Shown here piece after piece: positions 16,443 to 24,499 of a stretch of DNA of 64,000 nucleotides (the first letter of the stretch is position 1; every line of letters begins with the position of its first letter). The position numbers and the translations under genes were made by a program. The stretch is from Parachitinimonas caeni (GTDB lineage: Bacteria > Pseudomonadota > Gammaproteobacteria > Burkholderiales > Chitinimonadaceae), in NCBI RefSeq assembly GCF_030129945.1, contig NZ_JARRAF010000005.1:1-64000 (forward strand). The letters are read 5' to 3'. A model generated the notes under the pieces. The model did not search any database, was not told the DNA's origin, and saw only the letters and a program-made list of their open reading frames with translations.

Positions 16443-17141
16443 ATGGCCCAGACCCCGTCCGCAACTGGCAAGGCTGAGCTGCAGCGCTGGCTGGCTCGGC
16501 CAGCGCTTTATCCGCGTTACCACGAGCTGATGTTTTTGCCTTCACGCAGTTTGCACGCGAGCTGGTATGCCCAGGTTTTTCCGGAAATGGTCGCGACCTG
16601 GCTGCAGTCTGGCGTTGAGCTGGGGCTGGCTTCCCATCGCTGGTTGTCGAGCTATCTGATTGAGCAGACCGCACGACCCGGCCCGGAGCATCCGGTTGAT
16701 CCGCTGACCTTATTACCAGCAGACCGCCTGCAGCGTTGGGTAGCTCGTCTAGGCGTGCTGCTGGTAGGCCGACATATCCGCCAGGCGCTAAGCCGAGCCG
16801 ACATTGAGGCGCATCGAAACGCGTTGGGCAAAGAACTCTACGAGTTTACGATGGGGCCGGCCTTGCTGCTGAGAGATAGCGATGTTCCGCTCCGCTTGAT
16901 TGCGGCTGAGGATACCCGGCAGATGGTAGACCTCGCAGGAATCAATTTTTTTCGTTGGATGCTGGCCGAGCCCGATTGGTTACGCATCCGTCTGTGTTTT
17001 CCCAAACCCTTGGTGGATGCGGCGGAAGCCCTTGGCGAAGACAGCCTGCCCTTGGGTGATGATGCCGTCCGTCTGGCCTGGCGCTTACTGAGAGAGACAG
17101 ATACCCAATGGTATTCATTGCTCGCCCCAATGCGGGCATAG
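16443..17141 (+). CDS. sctK: T3SS sorting-platform protein SctK
   Basis: A 232-residue YscK/PscK-type protein that links SctD's cytoplasmic domain to the SctQ pods. ATG 16443 lies five bases after the sctJ stop and is preferred over an in-frame start at 16368 that lies inside sctJ. Family-typical features are the Trp/His-rich N-terminal half and short conserved blocks such as RQALSRADIEAHR. It overlaps sctL by 34 bases. Assignment rests on length and on the J-K-L order. Confidence 0.82.
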   Translation: MAQTPSATGKAELQRWLARPALYPRYHELMFLPSRSLHASWYAQVFPEMVATWLQSGVELGLASHRWLSSYLIEQTARPGPEHPVDPLTLLPADRLQRWVARLGVLLVGRHIRQALSRADIEAHRNALGKELYEFTMGPALLLRDSDVPLRLIAAEDTRQMVDLAGINFFRWMLAEPDWLRIRLCFPKPLVDAAEALGEDSLPLGDDAVRLAWRLLRETDTQWYSLLAPMRA

Positions 17142-17731
17142 CCCGCACCTTTGCCGGTAGCAAGATCATCAAAGCTGCCGATTACCAGGCATGGCTGGAT
17201 GCCGAAGCGTTGATCGCCGCCGCCCGGCGTGAGGCAGAAGCCATCATTGCCGAAGCTAAAGCAGCGTATGAGGCCGAGTGCCGACGCGGCCATGAGGATG
17301 GCCTGGAAGAGGCGCGCATGGATTCGGCGGAACGCATGATCGAAACGGTCAGCCGTACCGTTGACTATTTCGCCCGCGTCGAAAGCAAGATGGTTGATCT
17401 GGTGCTCGAATCCGTAAAAAAAATCGTCACAGACTTTGACGACCGCGATCGGGTGACCATTGTCGTCAAGAATGCGCTGTCGGTTGTGCGCAACCAGAAG
17501 CACATGACTTTGCGTGTGGTGCCAGAGCATGTCGATACCCTCAAGCAGCGCATGCATGAGTTGCTGGTCGATTATCCCGGCATTGGTTACGTGGATATCG
17601 TCGCCGATGGTCGCTTGTCAGCAGATGCCTGCATTCTTGAAAGCGATATCGGTCTGGTCGAAGCGAGCATGAGTGGTCAGATCGAGGCACTGGGCAATGC
17701 CTTCCGCCGGATTTTAGGCAGTCGTACCTGA
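17108..17731 (+). CDS. sctL: T3SS ATPase stator SctL
   Basis: A 207-residue YscL/FliH-type protein. It has a long charged coiled-coil (about 30-95, with EAEAIIAEAKAAYEAECRRG) and a C-terminal globular part that binds the N terminus of the ATPase (SADACILESDIGLVEASMSG, the region shared with FliH and V-ATPase E subunits). It dimerises, holds SctN in place and connects it to SctQ. Twelve bases separate it from sctN. Confidence 0.93.
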   Translation: MVFIARPNAGIARTFAGSKIIKAADYQAWLDAEALIAAARREAEAIIAEAKAAYEAECRRGHEDGLEEARMDSAERMIETVSRTVDYFARVESKMVDLVLESVKKIVTDFDDRDRVTIVVKNALSVVRNQKHMTLRVVPEHVDTLKQRMHELLVDYPGIGYVDIVADGRLSADACILESDIGLVEASMSGQIEALGNAFRRILGSRT

Positions 17732-17742
17732 GCTGAGCCGAC

Positions 17743-19068
17743 ATGAAGCAATTTGATTACATCACCGAGATGATGAGCCTGGCACTGCAGGACACTCCGG
17801 TTCTGCACATCAAGGGGCGGGTGACGCAGGTCATCGGGACCATCATCAAGGCCGTGGTGCCGACGGTGAAGGTGGGTGAAGTCTGCGTCTTGCGCAATCC
17901 CGGTGATACCTTCGAAATGAAAGCCGAAGTCGTCGGGTTCGTACGTGATGCGGCGCTCCTCACGCCGATTGGTGATATGTATGGCATCTCATCGGCGACT
18001 GAAGTCATTCCGACCGGGCGTGCCCACATGGTACCGGTGGGCTTTGGCCTGCTCGGCCGGGTACTCGATGGTTTGGGGCGGCCGATTGATGCTAAGGAGC
18101 GAGGCCCGTTGGAGGCAGATCGCTTTTACCCGGTTTATCAGGAGGCGCCTGATCCGCTGACTCGCCGCATGATCAATCAACCTGTCCCTCTGGGCGTTCG
18201 CGCATTGGATGGCCTGCTGACCTGCGGGGAAGGCCAGCGTATGGGGATCTTTGCGGCAGCGGGCGGGGGTAAATCGACCCTGATGGGGATGTTGGTCAAA
18301 GGGGCGGCCGTCGATGTGACCGTCATTGCCCTGATTGGTGAGCGCGGTCGCGAAGTTCGCGAATTTCTTGAGCACGAGCTGGGTGAGGAAGGGCGACGCA
18401 AATCGGTGATTGTCTGCGCGACCTCCGATAAAAGCTCGATGGAGCGCGCCAAGGCTGCATATGTGGCGACGGCGATTGCCGAATATTTCCGCGATCAGGG
18501 CAAGCGAGTGTTGTTCCTGATGGACTCGGTTACCCGATTTGCCCGTGCTCAGCGTGAAATTGGTCTGGCGGCGGGTGAACCACCGACTCGCCGTGGTTAC
18601 CCACCTTCTGTATTCGCCACGTTGCCCAAATTGATGGAACGGGTGGGGATGAATGACAAGGGGTCAATCACAGCGTTGTACACCGTGCTGGTAGAAGGCG
18701 ATGACATGACTGAGCCGGTGGCTGATGAGACGCGCTCGATTCTGGATGGCCATATTGTGCTGTCGCGCAAGCTGGGGGCGGCGAACCACTACCCGGCGAT
18801 TGATGTGCTGGCTTCGGCATCGCGGGTGATGAACGCCATCATCAAGCCCGAGCATAAGGCGGCGGCCGGCCGTTTGCGCGAGTTGATGGCGAAATATCAG
18901 GAAGTGGAATTGCTGGTGAAAATCGGTGAATACAAACGTGGCGCAGACAAGACGACTGATGAGGCCATCGACAAATATGAAGCGATTCGCAACTTCCTGC
19001 GACAGCGCACTGATGAGCGGGTGACGTTCGAGGATACGCTCAGCGCCATGCAGGCGCTGGTCAGATGA
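17743..19068 (+). CDS. sctN: T3SS ATPase SctN
   Basis: A 441-residue hexameric ATPase of the YscN/FliI/F1-beta family that unfolds and detaches substrates from chaperones. Seen: N-terminal beta-barrel (about 20-90), Walker [10 protein letters not shown] (about 171-179), conserved [11 protein letters not shown] (about 198-208), Walker B VLFLMD (256-261), [12 protein letters not shown] and [18 protein letters not shown] motifs. All catalytic residues are in place. It overlaps sctO by 4 bases. Confidence 0.98.
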   Translation: MKQFDYITEMMSLALQDTPVLHIKGRVTQVIGTIIKAVVPTVKVGEVCVLRNPGDTFEMKAEVVGFVRDAALLTPIGDMYGISSATEVIPTGRAHMVPVGFGLLGRVLDGLGRPIDAKERGPLEADRFYPVYQEAPDPLTRRMINQPVPLGVRALDGLLTCGEGQRMGIFAAAGGGKSTLMGMLVKGAAVDVTVIALIGERGREVREFLEHELGEEGRRKSVIVCATSDKSSMERAKAAYVATAIAEYFRDQGKRVLFLMDSVTRFARAQREIGLAAGEPPTRRGYPPSVFATLPKLMERVGMNDKGSITALYTVLVEGDDMTEPVADETRSILDGHIVLSRKLGAANHYPAIDVLASASRVMNAIIKPEHKAAAGRLRELMAKYQEVELLVKIGEYKRGADKTTDEAIDKYEAIRNFLRQRTDERVTFEDTLSAMQALVR

Positions 19069-19574
19069 CCATCTTTCGCGAAATGCTGCGAATCAAGCAG
19101 CACCGCGAGAACAAGGCTGAGTTGGAAGTCTCCCGCAGCCGGACCGCGCTGGCTGATGCCATTAGCGCGGAAGAGCGGGCAAAAGATGCCCTCAAGCAGT
19201 ACAAGCAATATGCGATTGACCAGGAACGGGCGGTTTATGCAGAGCTCTGCACCAAGGTGGTCCGCCTGCGGGACATCGAAGATGTGCAATTTGTCGTTAG
19301 TGAGCTGCGTAGTGGCGAACGCCAGTATGAGGAGCGTTGTGTGCAGGCCGCGAAGGCCCATGAAAAAGCCATCGAAGTACTAGATGGTGCGAAGTTGGCA
19401 CACAAGGACGCCAGCAAGATGAAAGAAAAGTTTGTTGAGCTGGCCCGCAGTTTTGATGAAGAACGACTGAAAGAACTGCAGCGCCTGGAGGATCTGGAGA
19501 TGGAAGAAGTGCGACTGGTTAGCCAGGATCGCGAGGAACGCGAAGAATGGGAACGCGATCACGATGAGCAATGA
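19065..19574 (+). CDS. sctO: T3SS ATPase stalk protein SctO
   Basis: A 169-residue, almost wholly coiled-coil protein (YscO/FliJ-type) rich in Glu, Lys and Arg. It forms the central stalk between the SctN hexamer and the SctV ring. The start ATG overlaps the sctN stop (ATGACC) and its end overlaps sctP by 11 bases. Length is close to YscO (154). Confidence 0.88.
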   Translation: MTIFREMLRIKQHRENKAELEVSRSRTALADAISAEERAKDALKQYKQYAIDQERAVYAELCTKVVRLRDIEDVQFVVSELRSGERQYEERCVQAAKAHEKAIEVLDGAKLAHKDASKMKEKFVELARSFDEERLKELQRLEDLEMEEVRLVSQDREEREEWERDHDEQ

Positions 19575-20268
19575 ACGCAAGGTTGATCTCAACATCGGCG
19601 GCATGGGCATGCCCCGACTGGATGAAGACCGCCAGATGCCGCGAGAGAAACCGGATGATGCCCTGACCGACCGCTTTCGAGATGCGCTGAATCGCGGCGA
19701 GCAGGACCGCGAGCAAGCAGCAAGCGACGATCAAGCCCAGTCATCAGACCAGGGGCAGGGTGAAGAACAGCAGGAGCAGCCAGAGTCCGCGCCAGTGGCC
19801 AATCCTTTCAGCCTGTTTGGCGCCGGGTTGTTCAAGCCTGCTGCGGTGGCTGCAACGGAGGGAAAGCCCTTGGCACCCGCCCGTCTCGATGATGTGCAGG
19901 ACAGCGTACAGAAGCTGTTGGTCTCGCAGGGGGTGGATGGTAGCCGGGAAGTGCGCCTCGAGCTGAAGGCCGAGGTGTTACCCGGCACCGAACTGCGCAT
20001 CGCTCAGCATGATGGCCGCTTGCAGATCGAATTTGTGGTGACTGACCCGAACAGCCTGAGCTGGCTGACTGCCCAGGCAACCAGTCTGGCCGAGAAGCTT
20101 GGCAACCGGTTGAACAAACAGATACGCATCCGGGTTCGCCATCCCGAGGCAACTGGCGATGCCGCGGCGATTGATGGTGATCCGGGCAATGTGCAGGCCA
20201 CCGAAGAGCGCTCCTTGGGAGGGCCGGCATCCTTGTTTGGCCGCTGGTCGGATGGAGGGCGATCATGA
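19564..20268 (+). CDS. sctP: T3SS needle-length / substrate-switch protein SctP
   Basis: A 234-residue protein in the yscP position. The N-terminal ~100 residues are low-complexity (Gln/Glu/Asp-rich), the C-terminal half (about 110-210, with VRLELKAEVLPGTELRIAQH) looks like the globular T3S4-type switch domain found in HrpP, PscP and FliK. It is much shorter than YscP (about 515), which in the ruler model would predict a short needle. The start overlaps sctO and the stop overlaps sctQ by ATGA. Confidence 0.8.
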   Translation: MSNERKVDLNIGGMGMPRLDEDRQMPREKPDDALTDRFRDALNRGEQDREQAASDDQAQSSDQGQGEEQQEQPESAPVANPFSLFGAGLFKPAAVAATEGKPLAPARLDDVQDSVQKLLVSQGVDGSREVRLELKAEVLPGTELRIAQHDGRLQIEFVVTDPNSLSWLTAQATSLAEKLGNRLNKQIRIRVRHPEATGDAAAIDGDPGNVQATEERSLGGPASLFGRWSDGGRS

Positions 20269-21290
20269 GTTCGCGTCTGGTGTTACCCAAGCTGACGCGG
20301 GAGGAAATGGCCTACCGCAATTTGATTTCCCTGTTCGGGGCGGGGTGTCGCTTCAAGCTCGGGGCCGGCGACTGGCGCTTGAGTCTGGAAATCGCACGCG
20401 AGGCATCCGGGACTTACTGGCTGGATACAGACTGGGGCGGTGGCCGAGTGCTGTTGGGAGCAGATACCGCCCTGTTCGGCCGCTGGCTACGTCAGATTCT
20501 GCCTGAGGCGGAGTTGGCGGTGATGCCGGAAGCACTGGCGTTGGCAGTGCTGGAGCATTTGCTGACTACTTTGGCGGCCAGTTTTGAGAAAGCCGGCAAG
20601 CGGGCGCTGAGATTGAATGCCGCAGGCTTCGAGCCCAAGCCATTTCAAGGCGCCCATCACTACCGCTTCCGTCTGGAAAGCCTGACCAACGGCGAAACTA
20701 TTCAAGGAACTTTGAGTTTTGACATTGTTTCCCTGTCGTTTCTGGCCGCTTGGCTGAAGGTTGGCCAGCTGGACATTACCTTGCAGGACTGGGACACCCT
20801 GTCTGTACCCTTGCGCTTTGAAGCCGGCTGGCTGGAGCTCAAGGCTTCCGAACTGCAGGGCCTGGCCGTTCAAGACATTTTATTGCCTGACGAGTGCCTG
20901 ATTCAGCGCAATCAGGCTACCCAGACGCTGACTGTGCGGGTGGCAGATCGTTTTGCGTTTAACGCAAATCTTGATGGCTCCCGTCTGACCGTAATCGAAC
21001 CTTTGAGAAACATCATGGCAGAAAATCCGGCCCCGACCGATTCCGAATCCGTTCCGCTAGACCAGCTTTCCGTGCGTATCAGCTTTGATCTGGGCGAGCG
21101 CAGCCTGACGTTTGCCGAGCTGCGTGCCTTGCAGCCCGGAAGAGTATTTGATCTTGGACGGGACGTCCGGCGTGCCGTGACCATTCGTGCCAATGGCCGG
21201 CCGGTGGGCGAGGGCGAGCTGGTGGAGGTGGATGGCAGGGTTGGTGTGGCGGTACTGCGGCTGAATCCACCCGCTGCGGAGCACGAATGA
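20265..21290 (+). CDS. sctQ: T3SS cytoplasmic ring/sorting platform SctQ
   Basis: A 341-residue YscQ/FliN-type protein that builds the cytoplasmic pods receiving chaperone-substrate complexes. The C-terminal ~70 residues are a SpoA domain (VRISFDLGERSLTFAELRAL, RANGRPVGEGELVEVDGRVG), with a second, weaker SpoA-like region before it (LRFEAGWLELKASELQGL). Many sctQ genes also make a short C-terminal product from an internal start; ATG 21015 (MAENPAP, just before the last SpoA domain) is a candidate, unproven here. Confidence 0.93.
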   Translation: MSSRLVLPKLTREEMAYRNLISLFGAGCRFKLGAGDWRLSLEIAREASGTYWLDTDWGGGRVLLGADTALFGRWLRQILPEAELAVMPEALALAVLEHLLTTLAASFEKAGKRALRLNAAGFEPKPFQGAHHYRFRLESLTNGETIQGTLSFDIVSLSFLAAWLKVGQLDITLQDWDTLSVPLRFEAGWLELKASELQGLAVQDILLPDECLIQRNQATQTLTVRVADRFAFNANLDGSRLTVIEPLRNIMAENPAPTDSESVPLDQLSVRISFDLGERSLTFAELRALQPGRVFDLGRDVRRAVTIRANGRPVGEGELVEVDGRVGVAVLRLNPPAAEHE

Positions 21291-21934
21291 GTAATTTCGA
21301 TCCGATTTCACTGGCACTGGCCCTCGCGCTACTGGCGCTGGTGCCAATCCTGGTGGTGACGACAACCGCATTTCTGAAAATCTCGATTGTTCTGTCGTTG
21401 GTACGGAACGCGCTCGGCGTGCAGCAGATTCCACCCAATATGGCCTTGTACGGCTTGTCGCTGGTGCTGACGCTCTACGTCATGGCGCCGGTTGGGCAGA
21501 AAGTCTACGAGGCCGTTCATGCCGAACCCGCTGGCATGACCACGGTGGATGGCTTGATCAGCGGTGTGCAGAAAGGGGCTGAGCCCATGCGCGCTTTTCT
21601 GATGAAGCACAGCAAGCCGGAACAGCGCGGATTTTTTGTTCGTACGACGAAGCGGTTATGGCCTGCGGAAATGTCTGCACAGGTCAAACCCGACGATTAT
21701 CTGATCCTGATGCCGGCCTTCGTGGTGTCGGAACTGACTGCTGCCTTCGAGATTGGCTTTCTGCTGTACCTGCCGTTTTTGGTGATTGATCTGGTGGTAT
21801 CAAACATCCTGCTGGCGATGGGGATGATGATGGTGTCTCCGGTGACGATTTCGCTGCCACTCAAACTGTTTCTGTTTGTGATGGTGGATGGTTGGACCCG
21901 GCTGATTCAGGGTCTGATTCTGACTTACATATAA
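21287..21934 (+). CDS. sctR: T3SS export apparatus protein SctR
   Basis: A 215-residue YscR/FliP-type membrane protein. Conserved elements: N-terminal helix, TAFLKISIVLSLVRNALGVQ, PPNMALYGLSLVLTLYVM, the periplasmic loop, and the C-terminal pair of helices with FLLYLPFLVIDLVVSNILLA and GMMMVSPVTISLPLKLFLF. Five copies form most of the export gate cone. Starts by a 4-base overlap with sctQ. Confidence 0.97.
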   Translation: MSNFDPISLALALALLALVPILVVTTTAFLKISIVLSLVRNALGVQQIPPNMALYGLSLVLTLYVMAPVGQKVYEAVHAEPAGMTTVDGLISGVQKGAEPMRAFLMKHSKPEQRGFFVRTTKRLWPAEMSAQVKPDDYLILMPAFVVSELTAAFEIGFLLYLPFLVIDLVVSNILLAMGMMMVSPVTISLPLKLFLFVMVDGWTRLIQGLILTYI

Positions 21935-21945
21935 AGGACAGACAG

Positions 21946-22215
21946 ATGGAATCCGTTGATCTGGTCAGTCTGATCACCAAGGCACTGATTCTGGTGCTGT
22001 GGTTGTCGCTGCCAACGATTCTGGTGGCGTCAGTGGTGGGGACATTATTCAGTCTGCTGCAGGCGCTGACGCAGATTCAAGAGCAAACCCTGTCTTTCGC
22101 GGTCAAACTGATTGCCGTGGGCGCAACCATCATGCTCACCGCCCGCTGGATGGGGGGGGAAATTTTTAATTACACGGTGTCCTTGTTCGACGCCTTTCCC
22201 ATGCTGTCGCGCTAA
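21946..22215 (+). CDS. sctS: T3SS export apparatus protein SctS
   Basis: An 89-residue YscS/FliQ-type protein with two transmembrane helices (ALILVLWLSLPTILVASVVG and FAVKLIAVGATIMLTARWMG) and the family motif SLLQALTQIQEQTL between them. ATG 21946 follows AAAGGACAG; a longer frame starting inside sctR is not used. Four copies wrap the SctR/SctT core. Confidence 0.96.
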   Translation: MESVDLVSLITKALILVLWLSLPTILVASVVGTLFSLLQALTQIQEQTLSFAVKLIAVGATIMLTARWMGGEIFNYTVSLFDAFPMLSR

Positions 22216-22221
22216 GGGGGA

Positions 22222-23034
22222 ATGGTGGGAGCGGCCGATTTCAGCCAGTTGAAAGAGCTGACCATGGGCATGGCATTTGCCTTGCCACGCATGCTGGCGA
22301 TATTTCTGGTGCTGCCGCTGTTCAACCGGCAACTCATTCCCGGCATTTTGCGTATGGGGGTGGCTTGCGCGCTGTGCATCATGCTCGCGCCACTGCTGGC
22401 ACCCAAGGCGGCACACTTGCAGCTGGGCCTCGGCGTGTTGGGCATCATGGTGAAAGAAGCAATGATCGGATTCATTTTCGGTCTGTTTGCGGCAATTCCC
22501 TTCTGGGGCCTGGAGGCTGTCGGCTTCATCATTGATAACCAGCGAGGTGCCAGTATTGCCTCTACAGTCAACCCGCTTACCGGGCACGATAGCTCGCCTC
22601 TGGGCATGCTGTTCAATCAGGCGTTCATCGTATTTTTTCTGGTCAGTGGTGGTTTTGTGCTGTTGCTGTCGGCCATCTACAGCAGTTACCTGATCTGGCC
22701 GGTCTTTGACTGGTTTCCCAATCTGCGCATGGATGCGGCGCCTTGGCTGCTGGATTTGCTGGATCGTTTGGTCAAACTGGCGATTGTGCTCGCCGGCCCT
22801 GTGTTGATTGCGATGTTTCTGGCCGAGATGGGCTTGGCGCTGATTTCACGTTTCACACCGCAGTTGCAAGTGTTCTTTCTGGCGATGCCGATCAAGAGTG
22901 CGCTGGCCATGCTGATCCTGGGTCTGTATGCCGGTACCTTGTTCGAGTATGCGCGGGCCGAACTGGCAGGCTATGGCGAGCTGGCAACCCATATCGACCG
23001 TTTGCTCGGTTGGGGAGGGGTGCGTGAGCGATAA
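22222..23034 (+). CDS. sctT: T3SS export apparatus protein SctT
   Basis: A 270-residue YscT/FliR-type protein with about seven to eight membrane segments. Typical blocks are RMLAIFLVLPLFNRQLIPGI, KEAMIGFIFGLFAAIPFWGL, DNQRGASIASTVNPLTGHDS (the conserved family motif) and FFLAMPIKSALAMLILGLY. One copy completes the SctR5S4T1 gate. Its 3' end overlaps sctU by 11 bases. Confidence 0.96.
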   Translation: MVGAADFSQLKELTMGMAFALPRMLAIFLVLPLFNRQLIPGILRMGVACALCIMLAPLLAPKAAHLQLGLGVLGIMVKEAMIGFIFGLFAAIPFWGLEAVGFIIDNQRGASIASTVNPLTGHDSSPLGMLFNQAFIVFFLVSGGFVLLLSAIYSSYLIWPVFDWFPNLRMDAAPWLLDLLDRLVKLAIVLAGPVLIAMFLAEMGLALISRFTPQLQVFFLAMPIKSALAMLILGLYAGTLFEYARAELAGYGELATHIDRLLGWGGVRER

Positions 23035-24073
23035 GACGGAACAACCCACGTCGAAAAAATTGCGCGATGCGCGCAATAAAGGCCAGGTTGCCAAGAGTAA
23101 AGACTTTACCCAGACCGTGCTGATTCTGGCCATGTTTGGCTATTTGCTGGCGGCTGGGCCCAGCATCATTCGCTCGATGGCCGAGATGATCGTGCTGCCA
23201 TCGCAACTCTATGGCATGCCGTTTCGCAATGCCCTGGCTGTGGCGATGGAGAAGCTGATGCGTGATGGCATCACGCTGTTGCTCCCCTTTATCCTGATTG
23301 TGCTGGTACTGGGTATTTTCTCGGAGATGGTGCAGACCGGCGTGCTGTTTGCGTTCGAGGCGATGAAGCCCTCCGCCAAAAAGCTCAATGTGGTTGAAAA
23401 CGCCAAGAATATGGTGTCAAAGAAGAATCTGATGGAGTTCGTCAAGAACTGCCTGAAGGTAGCGTTTTTATCTGCATTGATATACGTGCTGGTCAAGAAC
23501 GCGATTGACCCCTTGGTCAAGATCCCGCCTGCGGGCATTGCCGGCATTGGGCTGGCCGTCGGATCGTTGCTTGGCAAGATGCTGGTCTACGTGGCGGTGG
23601 CTTATCTGGTGATTGGCGTGGCGGATCTGGGATGGCAGCGCTACCAGCACATCAAGGGCTTGATGATGAGCAAGGAAGAGGTCAAGCAGGAATACAAGGA
23701 AATGGAAGGGGACCCTCACATCAAAGGCAAGCGCAAGCATCTGGCGCAGGAGCTGGCGATGGGCGGCATGGTTGAGAAAACCCGGAAAGCGAGTGTTGTC
23801 GTGACAAACCCCACGCATATTGCTGTTGCCCTGTTCTACGATCAGGAAGAGACGCCGTTGCCTGTGGTGCTGGCCAAGGGCCAGGATCTGGTCGCAGAGC
23901 GCATTGTCGCCATTGCCAAGGAAGAGGGCATTCCCATCATGCAGAACATTCCGCTGGCGCGCGCATTGCATGCCACGGCCGAGTTGGACCAATACATCCC
24001 ATCCGAATTGATAGAGCCGGTCGCTGAAGTCCTGCGGCTGGTACAGCAAATGGCAGCAGAGCGCGATCACTGA
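23024..24073 (+). CDS. sctU: T3SS autocleaving switch protein SctU
   Basis: A 349-residue YscU/FlhB-type protein. GTG 23024 gives the family-typical start V-SDKTEQPTSKKLRDARNKG and has GGGGAGGGG just upstream inside sctT; an upstream ATG would add 32 unrelated residues. Four membrane helices (about 30-210) are followed by the cytoplasmic domain with the autocleavage motif NPTH at 262-265 (VVVTNPTHIAVALFY). Self-cleavage between Asn and Pro is needed for the switch to translocator export. Confidence 0.97.
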   Translation: MSDKTEQPTSKKLRDARNKGQVAKSKDFTQTVLILAMFGYLLAAGPSIIRSMAEMIVLPSQLYGMPFRNALAVAMEKLMRDGITLLLPFILIVLVLGIFSEMVQTGVLFAFEAMKPSAKKLNVVENAKNMVSKKNLMEFVKNCLKVAFLSALIYVLVKNAIDPLVKIPPAGIAGIGLAVGSLLGKMLVYVAVAYLVIGVADLGWQRYQHIKGLMMSKEEVKQEYKEMEGDPHIKGKRKHLAQELAMGGMVEKTRKASVVVTNPTHIAVALFYDQEETPLPVVLAKGQDLVAERIVAIAKEEGIPIMQNIPLARALHATAELDQYIPSELIEPVAEVLRLVQQMAAERDH

Positions 24074-24103
24074 TCGCCCGGTTTCATCAGGAAAGATCCG
24101 AAC

Positions 24104-24499
24104 ATGACACAAGTACACCCGACAGTCAGAGAATTCCTCACCCGCCAGGGTTTACCAATCGAGCCTCGGGCGGATGGCAGGATCGTGCTGACGATTGATC
24201 AACGCTACCGGATTGCCTGCACCCCTGCAGCCGGTGATTTGCTGCTGGAAACCCGGATCGGCAACCTGCCACTGGATGCCAAACGCAAGGATGAAGTGAT
24301 CGACCGCATCATGCAGTTGTCGGGCAGCCGGCTGAACGAGCATGCCGATGGCCCGGTACTGCAAGATGATCAATCCACCGTAGCGCTACAGCGCCACGTT
24401 CCACGCACCGTCACGCTGTTTGAATTTGAGCGTGCCCTGGGTGAGTTTGCCAATGGCGCCGCCTATTGGAAAAGCGCCATGAAGGGCGAACTGGAATGA
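24104..24499 (+). CDS. CesT/YscB-like type III chaperone upstream of sctC
   Basis: A 131-residue protein with the alternating strand/helix pattern of class I T3SS chaperones (VLTIDQRYRIACTPAAGDLL, ETRIGNLPLDAKRKDEVIDR). In Yersinia yscB sits just upstream of yscC and its product pairs with SycN as heterodimeric chaperone of YopN. A SycN-like protein is encoded at 7488, so this would be the missing half of the pair. Sequence likeness is weak; the assignment is from fold pattern, size and position. Its stop overlaps the sctC start (ATGA). Confidence 0.62.
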   Translation: MTQVHPTVREFLTRQGLPIEPRADGRIVLTIDQRYRIACTPAAGDLLLETRIGNLPLDAKRKDEVIDRIMQLSGSRLNEHADGPVLQDDQSTVALQRHVPRTVTLFEFERALGEFANGAAYWKSAMKGELE

